35,550 nucleotides of DNA from an uncultured Clostridia bacterium. GTDB lineage: Bacteria > Bacillota > Clostridia > Christensenellales > CAG-917. Below the pieces are notes generated by a model. That model searched no databases, was not told the DNA's origin, and saw only the letters and a program-made list of their open reading frames with translations. Position numbers and translations under genes: made by a program. Positions 26,727 through 35,550 of this stretch are shown in pieces (position 1 is the first letter of the stretch; each line of letters begins with the position of its first letter). The stretch is taken from positions 1 to 35,550 of the forward strand of contig CANRBM010000010.1 in assembly GCA_947628855.1 (NCBI GenBank). The letters run 5' to 3'.

Positions 26727-29700
26727 TCACGCGGCGTATTGTCTTCTCTCGGGGAGAGCGGAGGAGAGGAGGTTTGACGCGGCTTGAGCGGTCTTTTGGG
26801 CTGCGGCATCCTTTTCTGCCTGCAAAGCCTGGTCAAGCGTTGTGCCGTCGGACCACTCTCCGTCCCAACCATAATTCGCTTTTGCATTTTTCAAAGACTC
26901 TTTCAGCGCTTCGGAGTGGTCTTGCGTCCTGCCCTCGATGATGTTGACATTGCGATGTGCCTTCTGCATATGCCACAAGATGTGGTCGTCATTTCTTATG
27001 GGATTACCTTCCTCATCTACATCAAGATATTGGCAAAGAAGACGAATGTAGCGGTCGCTTGAGAAGAGTTTTTCAATATTGGGACGGCTCACAAACAACT
27101 CAAAGTGACTATAGTACTTATGTGACGGATTGTAGTCAATCTTTCCACCGTCAGTATCATTTTTATAGTTGTATGTGTATGCCGTTATCATACCATTGCC
27201 ATATAGATGATTTTGTAGGTCGTTGCCATATAACGGGTGTACAAAGTTCGGGGACGCGGCACTCTCAACATTAACATACGTATGCTGCTCATCGTCCCAT
27301 TGCTTTACAACTCCGCACAAGCCACCCACCAGCGCACCATTCATACCTCCATACGAATCCATCATCCTCGTCTGTCCGTCAACACCTGTATCGACAACAA
27401 CCGGGTTTACAAAGGCATCTGTATATCCGCTGTATCTGTTATTGGAACCTGCATTACTTATCATTGTTATTGTTTTGTCTTTAGCGCCGAACCATTCAAA
27501 ATACTCACTGAACTTTGTGTTTCCTAGTGTGATTGAGGCGCCTATTATTTTTGTAAGATCCGGTAACAATGCGTCAACAGCACCTGTTCCTCCGCCGAGT
27601 GCTTTTCCAATCAAACCGATCAACCCAGGAATATTGTTATAATTCAATGCGTCCAGGAATCCCTTTATATAAATTGTATGAGCTTTAGAGTTCGGGTCTG
27701 CGCTTTCCCTTGAGCCTTCGAAAGAAATGCCTTTCGTCGCATTGACGATCGTCACATTCTCCAAATATGCCGACCAATACCCTCTTGTGGCAGCCGGTAG
27801 ACCAGCATCATTCCACAATTGCAAGGCTTGTACTGCAACATTGTGTAGCACCGAGTTTTTGATGGACATACTCCCGCCTTTCGGATTCATTTTGCTGTAA
27901 TTTTGAAGGTCGGTATAGTAGACATTCTTTATATTGAAAAAGATGGCAAATTTTGCAGAGTTCACTTTTTCGTCAGAATTTCTGCCCATCAGCCTCACAT
28001 TGTAAAGACTTGTGAAATCTGTTGCAAATCCAGTATTTTCTTGTCCATCGTGGTTCATCATTCCGCCTGAAGAAGTAGAACCTGTGTCTACGATCATATT
28101 ATTCAGCTTGTTTAAGTTAACTTGATAGCCATTACCGTAAATAGTGTCTTTAGCATATGCCGGATCACTTGAATTTCTTTGCGGCGCTTGATCCAAAATT
28201 TGGTCTTTCTTTGTGCTTTCGAGACTTGGATCGAGTTCTCCGTCTCCATACAAGTCATTATGCAAAACGATATTATTGTTTGCATAATACCCCGTTGCAT
28301 TGAACACGTTGACAAGTGCATCATCTTGCAAGACATTGAAATTGAAGTGAGTATTGACAGACTTTCCGTCTCCTGCCTCGACTTTCAGATATTTGAACGC
28401 ACCTTCGGAAGGTGTGACATCTTTGCCTTCGATGTCCTTCCTGTCAGCAACCGCCGCCCATTCTGCTTCCTCGGCGAAGTTGCCGAAAAGGTCATTTTGC
28501 ACGTCGGTCTCGGAGAGTCCGACGAAGTTGCCAAAGTAGAGGTGTGCATAGCCGTCCTCGGCAAATACGTCCACCCATGGCACCTGCTCCGCGCCTTCTT
28601 CATACTTGCCGTTTTGGGCAATGGTCTTGCCCTCTGCGTCCTTCAGAATGGAATCGCCGTCAGTATCGTGTGTGATGGTGTATTCCTTTCCTCCATAGGT
28701 CAATTTTTTGCCCTGTTGTGAGACGAGTTCTTGGGTGCTTTGCTCGGTCTCATCATCGACTGCCGTAAGTTTCCACATGATAGACTCGGGATTTGCGGGG
28801 GTGTTGAACACTATCTCGCTGACAGCATTGACGGGTATGCGCAAATAGTCGACGATATTTCCGCCAATGAGATCCTTGCCATAGTCGCTGTGCTTTGCAA
28901 ACACGCGGACTTGTTGATAGCCCTTGTACACGTCGCCGCCATTGTTTTTCTTGGACATGTCATAATCGGGGAACTCTATTTTTACAAGTTCCACACGACC
29001 CAATGTCAATTTGGCGACATTGTTGCCGCAAGCAAAATTCATTTGCACGTTTGTAAACACCTCGTCAGTGGGGATCGTCACAGTGAATGTGATCTTCCAC
29101 GCGCTTTGCTCTTCATCTTGAGTGACCTGCACTGTAGGCGTCGCCCACGTATGCGCTGTATCTTCAAATGTGACCTTGAAGAGACTCGTGATCTCGCTGT
29201 CATTCCCGGTGAGGTCAAAACCTTTGATGACATTGCCGCCCTCGGACACATCCTCGCCCTCAAGCGCGGGAACTTGTACGAAAAGCTCAAATGCGCCTTG
29301 TATGTTTGACGGGAAGTTGATGCTTTGCTCGTCGGGGAAATTGTAAGGTCCATGTTGCCTTGTCGCGCCGCCGGACTGGTATTGGAGAATGAAGGACTTG
29401 AAGTCATCTTGCGACAGAACATGGCGGTCGATCGTGACGTTGTACGTCGTGTTGCCCGTCTTGAATGTGAAAGTATTCTCTCCGCCTGCCAACTCAAGCG
29501 TAACGTCGCCCTCAAGCGTGCCTTGATTGTTTGTAATGGTGATGTCGGTCTGCCCCGCTCCGCCTTTTGACCAGCTTGCCGTCATTTGCGTCACGGCCTT
29601 ATTGTCAGTGCGCGAAATGATCACTTTGAGCGCCAATTTCTTGAGCAAGGTATTGTATGTGTTTGTGTTCAAAAGCGCTGCGTCTTTGTATTTGACTTCT

Positions 29701-32225
29701 ATCTTGTTTGCAAGAGAGTTGACCTTTGCCTTAACGTTGAAGATGTTGTTTGCGACCGTCAAAGTTGCGTTGTTCTCAGTCACGCCGTTCAATACGTTTG
29801 CGGATATGATCTGCACCGTCGCTTTGTTGTCTTTGACATTCAATATCTTATAGGTGAGGTTTTGCCCGCTGTATGCAAACGCAATCTGTTCCTCCGTGAG
29901 CGTGAAGTCCAACGGATCGCCCGCTTGCGCATTGGGTATCGTCGAGATCTCAAGCTCTATCGTCTGATCGAGGTCGTCAAACGTAATCACGTTGTCGCCG
30001 TCTTTGTTGAACGTTGCGCCGCCCTTCACTTTGACGACGGGCACGCTCTTAAGCTTGCCGTGCGTCGTCCTGACTTTGTGAGACGCGGTGAAGAGCTCGC
30101 CCTTCTTTTCGGGGTTGCATGCCTCGGCTTCAGAGGTATAGCTCACAGCGACCTTGATGTCATGCTCGTCCTCTGTCGGTTTGAAAGAGTAGGTTGCGGT
30201 GTAAGCCTTCAACCCGTCGCTTTCCGTCATCGTTGCCTTTACGCCGTCAATTGTGACTTCCTTGCCCGCGAGAGCGTCCGCCGTGATGTTTTTGAATGTC
30301 ACGGTGTAGCCGACGGACTCGTTTTGCGTGAGGTCGATAGTAGGCTTGATCTCAACATTCGAAGCGTCAACGGGCTTGTCCACATATATCTTGAATTTGA
30401 TGGGCTGTACTCTCTCGTCCGCGGTATATGCAGTCATCTTCACGACCGACGCCACAAAATTCACTGTTATTTCCGCAAATCCGCCCTTGTCTTGGGGGAT
30501 AAGATGCAATGTCTCGGGATCTACTTTGATGATGTCATCACGGTCGGACTCGCACACGGCTTTCATGCCCTCGGGAGGAGTGACATCAAGAACACAATCT
30601 CCACATTCGCCATTGTCATTGTATTTCAACGTAATATTTTGAGGCGCGGGACTGCTGCCGCCCACCTTGACGGGCTTGTCCTCTGCTTTCGGCACGGTGT
30701 ACGTCAAGGTGAGTTTGCTGTCTACAGTTTCATTTCCGACGATGGTCGCAACGACTGTAGCGGTGCCCTCTTTTTCGAATGTGAGCGTATTTGCCGATGT
30801 AAAGGACGCTGTCGCCTTGTCCTCTTCTTTCACCGTCCATACAAGAGTATCCGTATGGTTTGCGGGCGTGACGATCATGCCTATGCCGCTTGTCACATTG
30901 CCCTCTGCAAAAGTGACGCTCTTCGTCTGTACGGTCTGGCTTGGGTTGTCGCCGTTTGCGTCTACAAACTTTATAGACTGCGCCTTGCGCGTTACGGTCA
31001 CCGTGCAGGTGTCCTTGTACACCTCGATGAGAGCGTTTTCTCTGTTGTACTTCTTGGAAGTGACCGTAATGGTCACATCGCCAAGCTTTTTATTGTAATC
31101 GGTCGCAAGAGTGAATTCGTTTGTCTTGTCGTCATAGTGGATAAGATCGAATTTGTTGTCGCCGTCGTTGTCATAAGACTCGCCATTGAATCCATACGCC
31201 ACGCTGACTATCTCACGATACGCTACGCCTTGCACTATCTTAAGTTTGATAGCGGAAAGCGGCTTGCCTGCGTATGCGTCATAATCTATGCTGTCGCTGT
31301 TTTTCGGGAAAAGCGAACCCATCTCAAAATAGCCGTCAGTGCAATGATATGAAACAGACTCGGCGTCGGTGTTGCCCTTGACGTCGGACGCTGTTGCCGT
31401 TATCGTCACATAGCCCGCTTTTTTGAATGTTATCTTGCCGTTTTCGTCTACTGTCGCGACGTTTTCATCCGATGTCGTATATTCCACAGTATAGGTCGCG
31501 TCGGCAGGAGATGGGAGCACGGTCGGAAATTGCGCTTCGCGGTCGGTCGTGAGCTCCGCTTCATTGTGTGCGCCGCCTTCAAGAGATATGCTCTCCAGCT
31601 GTTGGAAACAGTGGATAGTGACAGTGTCCTCTACGTCGGGCTGATCGGTAGACCTCGCGGTCACAGTCACCTCTCCCGCGCCGTGGCATATCACTTCGCC
31701 CGTCGCGGATACGGAAAGCACTGCGGGGTTGGAAGATGTCCACTCTATGCCTTGGTTCGTTGCCTCCGCGGGCACAATATCGACCACAAGGCGCCTTGTG
31801 TCGCCATTGTACAGGTTGTCCTCAAAGGACTGTATCTTGACAGCGTGCACCTTGTTGTCCGTAACAAGCACCTTGCGCTGTGCGACTGCCGCCTTGTTCT
31901 CTATGCTGGAAACCGTAACGAACGTCTCGCCGAAATATTGCGCTTTCACAACGCCGCTGTCGTCGATCGTCACGATTTGATCGTCGCCACTTTTGAACGC
32001 TATGTCGCGATTGCTCGCCTTGAGCGGCAATATGTTGACTTCACACTTTGCGGAAGGCGGGTTGCCTTCGTCACTGAGGACAAGTACGAGCGTGTCATCG
32101 TCAACAAACTCGACTTGTTCCACATAAATGTGCGTCACAAGGCTCATGATCGCGCCGCTGACAAGCATGATAAGCAGAATAAGCAGCGGCAAAAGTATGA
32201 TCGTGGATACCATCAACTTTTTCAT
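26727..32225 (-). CDS. 1832-aa membrane-anchored surface protein: Ig-like (Big_2-type) repeats followed by a beta-helix-like region
   Basis: N-terminal TM MKKLMVSTIILLPLLILLIMLVSGAIMSLV; Big_2-like segments (NQGIEWTSSNPAVLSVSATGEVICHGAGEVTVTARSTD; ENVATVDENGKITFKKAGYVTITATASD); C-terminal half with short-rung repeats (IVLHNDLYGDG, TIYGNGYQVNLNKLN, SMSIKNSVLHNVAVQAL, AYLENVTIVNATKGISFEGS). GGGAGA ribosome-binding site upstream. Confidence 0.88.
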   Translation of the reverse strand: MKKLMVSTIILLPLLILLIMLVSGAIMSLVTHIYVEQVEFVDDDTLVLVLSDEGNPPSAKCEVNILPLKASNRDIAFKSGDDQIVTIDDSGVVKAQYFGETFVTVSSIENKAAVAQRKVLVTDNKVHAVKIQSFEDNLYNGDTRRLVVDIVPAEATNQGIEWTSSNPAVLSVSATGEVICHGAGEVTVTARSTDQPDVEDTVTIHCFQQLESISLEGGAHNEAELTTDREAQFPTVLPSPADATYTVEYTTSDENVATVDENGKITFKKAGYVTITATASDVKGNTDAESVSYHCTDGYFEMGSLFPKNSDSIDYDAYAGKPLSAIKLKIVQGVAYREIVSVAYGFNGESYDNDGDNKFDLIHYDDKTNEFTLATDYNKKLGDVTITVTSKKYNRENALIEVYKDTCTVTVTRKAQSIKFVDANGDNPSQTVQTKSVTFAEGNVTSGIGMIVTPANHTDTLVWTVKEEDKATASFTSANTLTFEKEGTATVVATIVGNETVDSKLTLTYTVPKAEDKPVKVGGSSPAPQNITLKYNDNGECGDCVLDVTPPEGMKAVCESDRDDIIKVDPETLHLIPQDKGGFAEITVNFVASVVKMTAYTADERVQPIKFKIYVDKPVDASNVEIKPTIDLTQNESVGYTVTFKNITADALAGKEVTIDGVKATMTESDGLKAYTATYSFKPTEDEHDIKVAVSYTSEAEACNPEKKGELFTASHKVRTTHGKLKSVPVVKVKGGATFNKDGDNVITFDDLDQTIELEISTIPNAQAGDPLDFTLTEEQIAFAYSGQNLTYKILNVKDNKATVQIISANVLNGVTENNATLTVANNIFNVKAKVNSLANKIEVKYKDAALLNTNTYNTLLKKLALKVIISRTDNKAVTQMTASWSKGGAGQTDITITNNQGTLEGDVTLELAGGENTFTFKTGNTTYNVTIDRHVLSQDDFKSFILQYQSGGATRQHGPYNFPDEQSINFPSNIQGAFELFVQVPALEGEDVSEGGNVIKGFDLTGNDSEITSLFKVTFEDTAHTWATPTVQVTQDEEQSAWKITFTVTIPTDEVFTNVQMNFACGNNVAKLTLGRVELVKIEFPDYDMSKKNNGGDVYKGYQQVRVFAKHSDYGKDLIGGNIVDYLRIPVNAVSEIVFNTPANPESIMWKLTAVDDETEQSTQELVSQQGKKLTYGGKEYTITHDTDGDSILKDAEGKTIAQNGKYEEGAEQVPWVDVFAEDGYAHLYFGNFVGLSETDVQNDLFGNFAEEAEWAAVADRKDIEGKDVTPSEGAFKYLKVEAGDGKSVNTHFNFNVLQDDALVNVFNATGYYANNNIVLHNDLYGDGELDPSLESTKKDQILDQAPQRNSSDPAYAKDTIYGNGYQVNLNKLNNMIVDTGSTSSGGMMNHDGQENTGFATDFTSLYNVRLMGRNSDEKVNSAKFAIFFNIKNVYYTDLQNYSKMNPKGGSMSIKNSVLHNVAVQALQLWNDAGLPAATRGYWSAYLENVTIVNATKGISFEGSRESADPNSKAHTIYIKGFLDALNYNNIPGLIGLIGKALGGGTGAVDALLPDLTKIIGASITLGNTKFSEYFEWFGAKDKTITMISNAGSNNRYSGYTDAFVNPVVVDTGVDGQTRMMDSYGGMNGALVGGLCGVVKQWDDEQHTYVNVESAASPNFVHPLYGNDLQNHLYGNGMITAYTYNYKNDTDGGKIDYNPSHKYYSHFELFVSRPNIEKLFSSDRYIRLLCQYLDVDEEGNPIRNDDHILWHMQKAHRNVNIIEGRTQDHSEALKESLKNAKANYGWDGEWSDGTTLDQALQAEKDAAAQKTAQAASNLLSSALPERRQYAA

Positions 32226-32304
32226 CTTTCTTTATCTCCCTAAACAACTTACTTTTCTTTTTCGCCTATAAAGCGAATATTTATTTGTTACTATTTATTT
32301 CCTT

Positions 32305-32348
32305 TATGAAGTTGTATTTTCATTTTCCATAGACAGGACAACTTCATA
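32305..32348. promoter_or_regulatory. 11-bp perfect inverted repeat between ABC permease and giant protein gene
   Basis: tatgaagttgt-N22-acaacttcata. Confidence 0.6.
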
Positions 32349-32375
32349 TCCCCTGTTTTTTCTCTTTTTCGGGCG

Positions 32376-33986
32376 TCAGCATTCGATTTTTTGATATTTC
32401 TTGTTTGCCGTGAACACAAACACAAGCACGTTCACAAGCGCGTACACAAACGCCACGCCTACGCAGAACAGGTACGCCCAAAGCGCGCCGTTGTTATTCT
32501 CGTACACGCGCGGGAAAAGTATGCTCGCCGTGCCGAGTCCCGCCGCGATCACAAGCCCGATAAGCAGCATATAGGTGATGTTGATCTCCTCCGTCTCGCC
32601 GTTCGCCTTGGGTTTGAGCGTCGGGTTGGCAAGGTTCAAATTGACGCCGTTGAACACGAGCCCTATCGCAAGCAACACCTGCGACACGATCAGCACCGCT
32701 ATCTCCTTGCCACTTATGAACTTGAGCGCGCCCATAACGATCGCGCTTATGATAAGCGCTACAAGGCTGACGCATACGTTCAGTACGCCCTTGATGACAA
32801 GCTGTTTGCGATACGGCACGGGGACGAGCTTTGTGATGTAAAACTTTTTGCCCTCCACGCTCAGCACCGTCGCCGCGAACGAGCATATCATCGCCATGAA
32901 CACCGAGATGACAAGTATGGACGCGCCAAAGTTGATGCCCTTGCCTATCTGCGCCTCGCCGACCATAGTCACAAGCCTGTTGCAGAAAAACACCATGACA
33001 GGCGTCGATATCGCCACGCCCAGATAAAAATAGGAGTAGGTCTTTGTGCGCAGTATCTCGCGGAAAGTGTATCTGAATATCGCGCGTGTGCTGGAATAAT
33101 CGTCGATCTTGCTCATGCGCTTGTAGCCGCCGAAGCCGTTCTCGAGCGCTTTTGTGCGGATGTCCGTGCAGACGACGCTCGCCAAAGCGACGCCGGCGCC
33201 CGTAAGCACTGCGCTTGCGCCGATAAGCCCGCCGAAACCGATACCGAAATCCTTGAAGAAAATGACGTTTGCAAGATAGTAGGCGGGATTGTAATAGCCG
33301 TTGAGGCCGTTGAGCAAATTCTCCCAAATCTCAAGCGTGCCCGTCTCCCAATCCCTGTGGATGAAGAACTTCGCGAGCGCCGTAAGGATATAGTAGTAAA
33401 GCACAAAACAGCCCACCAAAAACGCGATGAAGATGACAAGCCTTATAGCACCGTACTTTTGCAAAAACGTGCCGAGGTAGACGATAGGTATCGCCAAAAA
33501 CACCGACAGCGCAAACGGGAACATCGGCAAAAGCAGCGCGCCGAGTATGACGCCGATGATGTAGACCACGCTTATGCACTGCGCCGCGACGCCGTATGCG
33601 ACCATGATCGGCAGCATCAAAATCACCGAATAGATGGTCAGATCGATATAGTTGAGGATGAGATAGCTCAAAAACAGCTTGAATGGGCTGAGCGGGAAAC
33701 GCGCTGTTATCAAGAGATCGCCCGGCTTGTACAGCCTGTTGACCTGCATGCCCGTAGCTACCACCGTAAGCCCCAACATAATGACCGTGAGGTAAAGTTG
33801 CGACAGTTTTTTGATGTCCACGCTCAAGCTTGTTTTGAGCACGAACGTCAGCACCACAACGAGCGCGAGCGCCGCCGCGACCGCCAAAAAGGACGCAAAC
33901 GCCGTCATGATAGCGCTTGTCTTGTCGTTGTTGCGATTGAAGCCCCATTTGAGCTTGAGCTGAAGACGAATAAATTGTGCTATCAT
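32376..33986 (-). CDS. ABC-2 type exporter permease
   Basis: 536 aa with ~12 hydrophobic segments; immediately downstream of and 9 bp from the ATPase gene. Confidence 0.85.
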   Translation of the reverse strand: MIAQFIRLQLKLKWGFNRNNDKTSAIMTAFASFLAVAAALALVVVLTFVLKTSLSVDIKKLSQLYLTVIMLGLTVVATGMQVNRLYKPGDLLITARFPLSPFKLFLSYLILNYIDLTIYSVILMLPIMVAYGVAAQCISVVYIIGVILGALLLPMFPFALSVFLAIPIVYLGTFLQKYGAIRLVIFIAFLVGCFVLYYYILTALAKFFIHRDWETGTLEIWENLLNGLNGYYNPAYYLANVIFFKDFGIGFGGLIGASAVLTGAGVALASVVCTDIRTKALENGFGGYKRMSKIDDYSSTRAIFRYTFREILRTKTYSYFYLGVAISTPVMVFFCNRLVTMVGEAQIGKGINFGASILVISVFMAMICSFAATVLSVEGKKFYITKLVPVPYRKQLVIKGVLNVCVSLVALIISAIVMGALKFISGKEIAVLIVSQVLLAIGLVFNGVNLNLANPTLKPKANGETEEINITYMLLIGLVIAAGLGTASILFPRVYENNNGALWAYLFCVGVAFVYALVNVLVFVFTANKKYQKIEC

Positions 33987-33995
33987 TATTCTACC

Positions 33996-34736
33996 TCATT
34001 TAGACTCCGTCTCGGTTTCGCCCGCGTTATTATCTTTGTTGAGCTCCATATAATATTTCTCGAAATCTATGCTTTCCGTCTTGAGGTCGACGATCCTCAC
34101 AAGGTTGCCCTTGCGGATGAACACGACCTTATCGCATATCCTTTGCACGACGTCGAGGTTGTGCGAGGAGAACAGCACCGCGCGGTCTGCGTTTGCGTAA
34201 TTCCTTATGAAATCGCACAGCAACACCATAGTCTGGTGATCGAGGCCGACCATAGGCTCGTCGAGTATCCAAAGCTTGGGCTCGTGCACGAGCGCGCCCA
34301 AAATACAAATTTTCTGTCTCATGCCGTGCGAATAGCCCGCTATTTGCATGTCCAGCGCGTGCTGTATCTCAAACGTTTTGGCAAGTTCGTTTATGACATA
34401 ATTCTTTTGCGCCTTCGTCGCGCCGTACAGGCTGCCCATATAGTTGACGTACTCTCTCCCCGTAAGCTTCTCATACACGGTGTGATCGTCGGGCACGTAA
34501 CCCACAAGCTTTTTCGCCTTCTCGGGCTGTTTCGCGACGTCGTAGCCGCCTATGGTTATCGTGCCTTCCTGGAATGGCAGCACGCCGATGATGCTTTTGA
34601 TGATCGTGGACTTGCCTGCGCCGTTGCTGCCGACCAAGCCGACGACCTCTCCCGCCTCCACCGTAAAGTTGATGTCATGCGCGGAATAGTTTGGATTATT
34701 GCGATACTTCTTTGAAAAACTGTTTACTTCGAGCAT
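33996..34736 (-). CDS. ABC transporter ATP-binding protein
   Basis: GLVGSNGAGKSTIIKSIIGVLPF (Walker A), YSHGMRQKICILGALVHEPKLWILDEPMVGLD (signature + Walker B). GGAG upstream. Confidence 0.96.
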   Translation of the reverse strand: MLEVNSFSKKYRNNPNYSAHDINFTVEAGEVVGLVGSNGAGKSTIIKSIIGVLPFQEGTITIGGYDVAKQPEKAKKLVGYVPDDHTVYEKLTGREYVNYMGSLYGATKAQKNYVINELAKTFEIQHALDMQIAGYSHGMRQKICILGALVHEPKLWILDEPMVGLDHQTMVLLCDFIRNYANADRAVLFSSHNLDVVQRICDKVVFIRKGNLVRIVDLKTESIDFEKYYMELNKDNNAGETETESK

Positions 34737-34905
34737 TTACTTCTTCTCCGTTTTTTATTTCAATATTTTTATTCGTTTTGCCGTCCAAGGGCGGCTTTAC
34801 GAATTTTTCTGTTTATGGGCGCTGTACCCCATCTCGCATATGTCGCGTTTGCCGCTTTTTATTAGGTTGCGCAAACCCAAGCGTTATATGTGATTTTTCG
34901 TATTT

Positions 34906-34935
34906 AGTATAGTTTATCCGCATTTTTTAAGTCAA
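34906..34935 (-). promoter_or_regulatory. sigma-A-type promoter for the ABC exporter (and possibly the giant protein)
   Basis: Minus strand TTGACT (34935-34930), 18 bp, TATACT (34911-34906); ~165-nt leader. Confidence 0.6.
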
Positions 34936-35113
34936 CAAAATCGCCCAAACCCAAATGTGAGGATTTGCTTAGAAACGTCGCAAAACCTAAACTTTTCTTT
35001 AGTTTTTCTTAAGATTTCGACATATTTTCGCAATTTTTCCGCCAAAACACGCAAAATTGTCCCATTTCTCGACTTTTTTCCTCAAACCGCCCCGCCCCAC
35101 CTATTTTACCCGC

Positions 35114-35438
35114 TGTCATTCCGAGCGATATGGGGTCACTAGTTTTCTTCTGTCACTCCGAGCGATATGGGGTCCCCGCAAAATTACGAAGTGATTTTGT
35201 GGGGTATAAGGAGGAATCCCCCTGCCCGAGCGTCCCCTTACTCTCCTGTCATTCCGAGCGTAGTGAAGCGAAGTCGAGGAATCCCCCTGCCCGAGCAATT
35301 AGCGCAACGTTTGTCCGAGCGTCATCGGGGTCCCCATAGACATGAGCGAAGCGAATTTTATGGGGTATTGGTACGGGGTCCCCGCAAAATTACGAAGTGA
35401 TTTTGTGGGGTATAAGGAGGAATCCCCTTGCCCGAGCG
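35114..35438. repeat. cluster of the same palindromic repeat families (three GGGGTCCCC-hairpin units and several TGTCATTCCGAGCG...AATCCCC units)
   Basis: Units at 35169-35204, 35327-35365, 35375-35410; outer motifs tgtcattccgagcg at 35114 and ~35249, tgtcactccgagcg at 35151, and aatcccc(c/t)tgcccgagc three times. Confidence 0.88.
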
Positions 35439-35550
35439 CACATTTTTGCCCTGTTTTTAGCTGAAAAGTTTGGAATTTGTCTGATTCACTAAAGTAAATC
35501 CGCAAAATACTCGTCGGAAAAGTCTCCTTTGACGCAGATTCAAATCACAG

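Noticed and set aside
26385-26887. Short ORFs such as CHVERSAAQSKHPLV..., CHSERMGSPKQ..., and similar ones at 5015-5311 and 35116-35400
   Set aside because: Translations of the interspersed palindromic repeats; such peptides are a known source of spurious ORF calls.
29586-31352. 588-aa plus-strand ORF
   Set aside because: Antisense to the giant surface protein gene; Cys/Arg/Val-rich shadow ORF with no recognisable domain.
32391-34715. 774-aa plus-strand ORF
   Set aside because: Lies antisense to the clearly coding ABC permease and ATPase genes; His/Arg/Tyr-rich low-plausibility translation is a mirror-frame artefact.
34941-35100. Possible non-coding RNA gene in the AT-rich region upstream of the ABC promoter
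   Set aside because: No stable hairpin, promoter-terminator pair or recognisable RNA motif could be identified by eye.
35114-35438. Insertion sequence or transposon end
   Set aside because: No transposase ORF or defined terminal repeats with target duplication visible; better described as REP/MITE-like repeats.

Overview
35.5 kb chromosomal segment, probably from an endospore-former-type Clostridia/Firmicutes genome (SpoIIE present, moderately high GC). Almost all genes are on the minus strand. Read from right to left on the minus strand it contains: an ABC-2 type exporter (ATPase + permease) followed by a 1832-aa membrane-anchored Ig-like/beta-helix surface protein; a 66-aa small ORF; a nitroreductase; a single-TM extracytoplasmic protein; a complete UMP biosynthesis operon pyrC-carA-carB-pyrK-pyrD-pyrF-pyrE-pyrB; spoIIE-tilS-hpt-cca-rmuC-PHP; a plus-strand class II galT; and galK-lgt-nicotinate phosphoribosyltransferase (truncated at the left edge). 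No rRNA, tRNA, CRISPR array or transposase was recognised. The most unusual items are: (1) the ABC exporter + giant surface protein module, flanked on both sides by the same families of nested palindromic repeats; (2) an aspartate carbamoyltransferase with what looks like only the zinc-binding half of PyrI fused to its C-terminus; (3) a recurrent AAATTTG-type motif, including an exact 15-mer, in the two non-coding gaps of a pyr operon whose promoter-proximal leader looks too short for a PyrR attenuator; (4) operator-like repeats next to several good sigma-A-type promoters. All product names come from reading translated sequence by eye; no database search was run.
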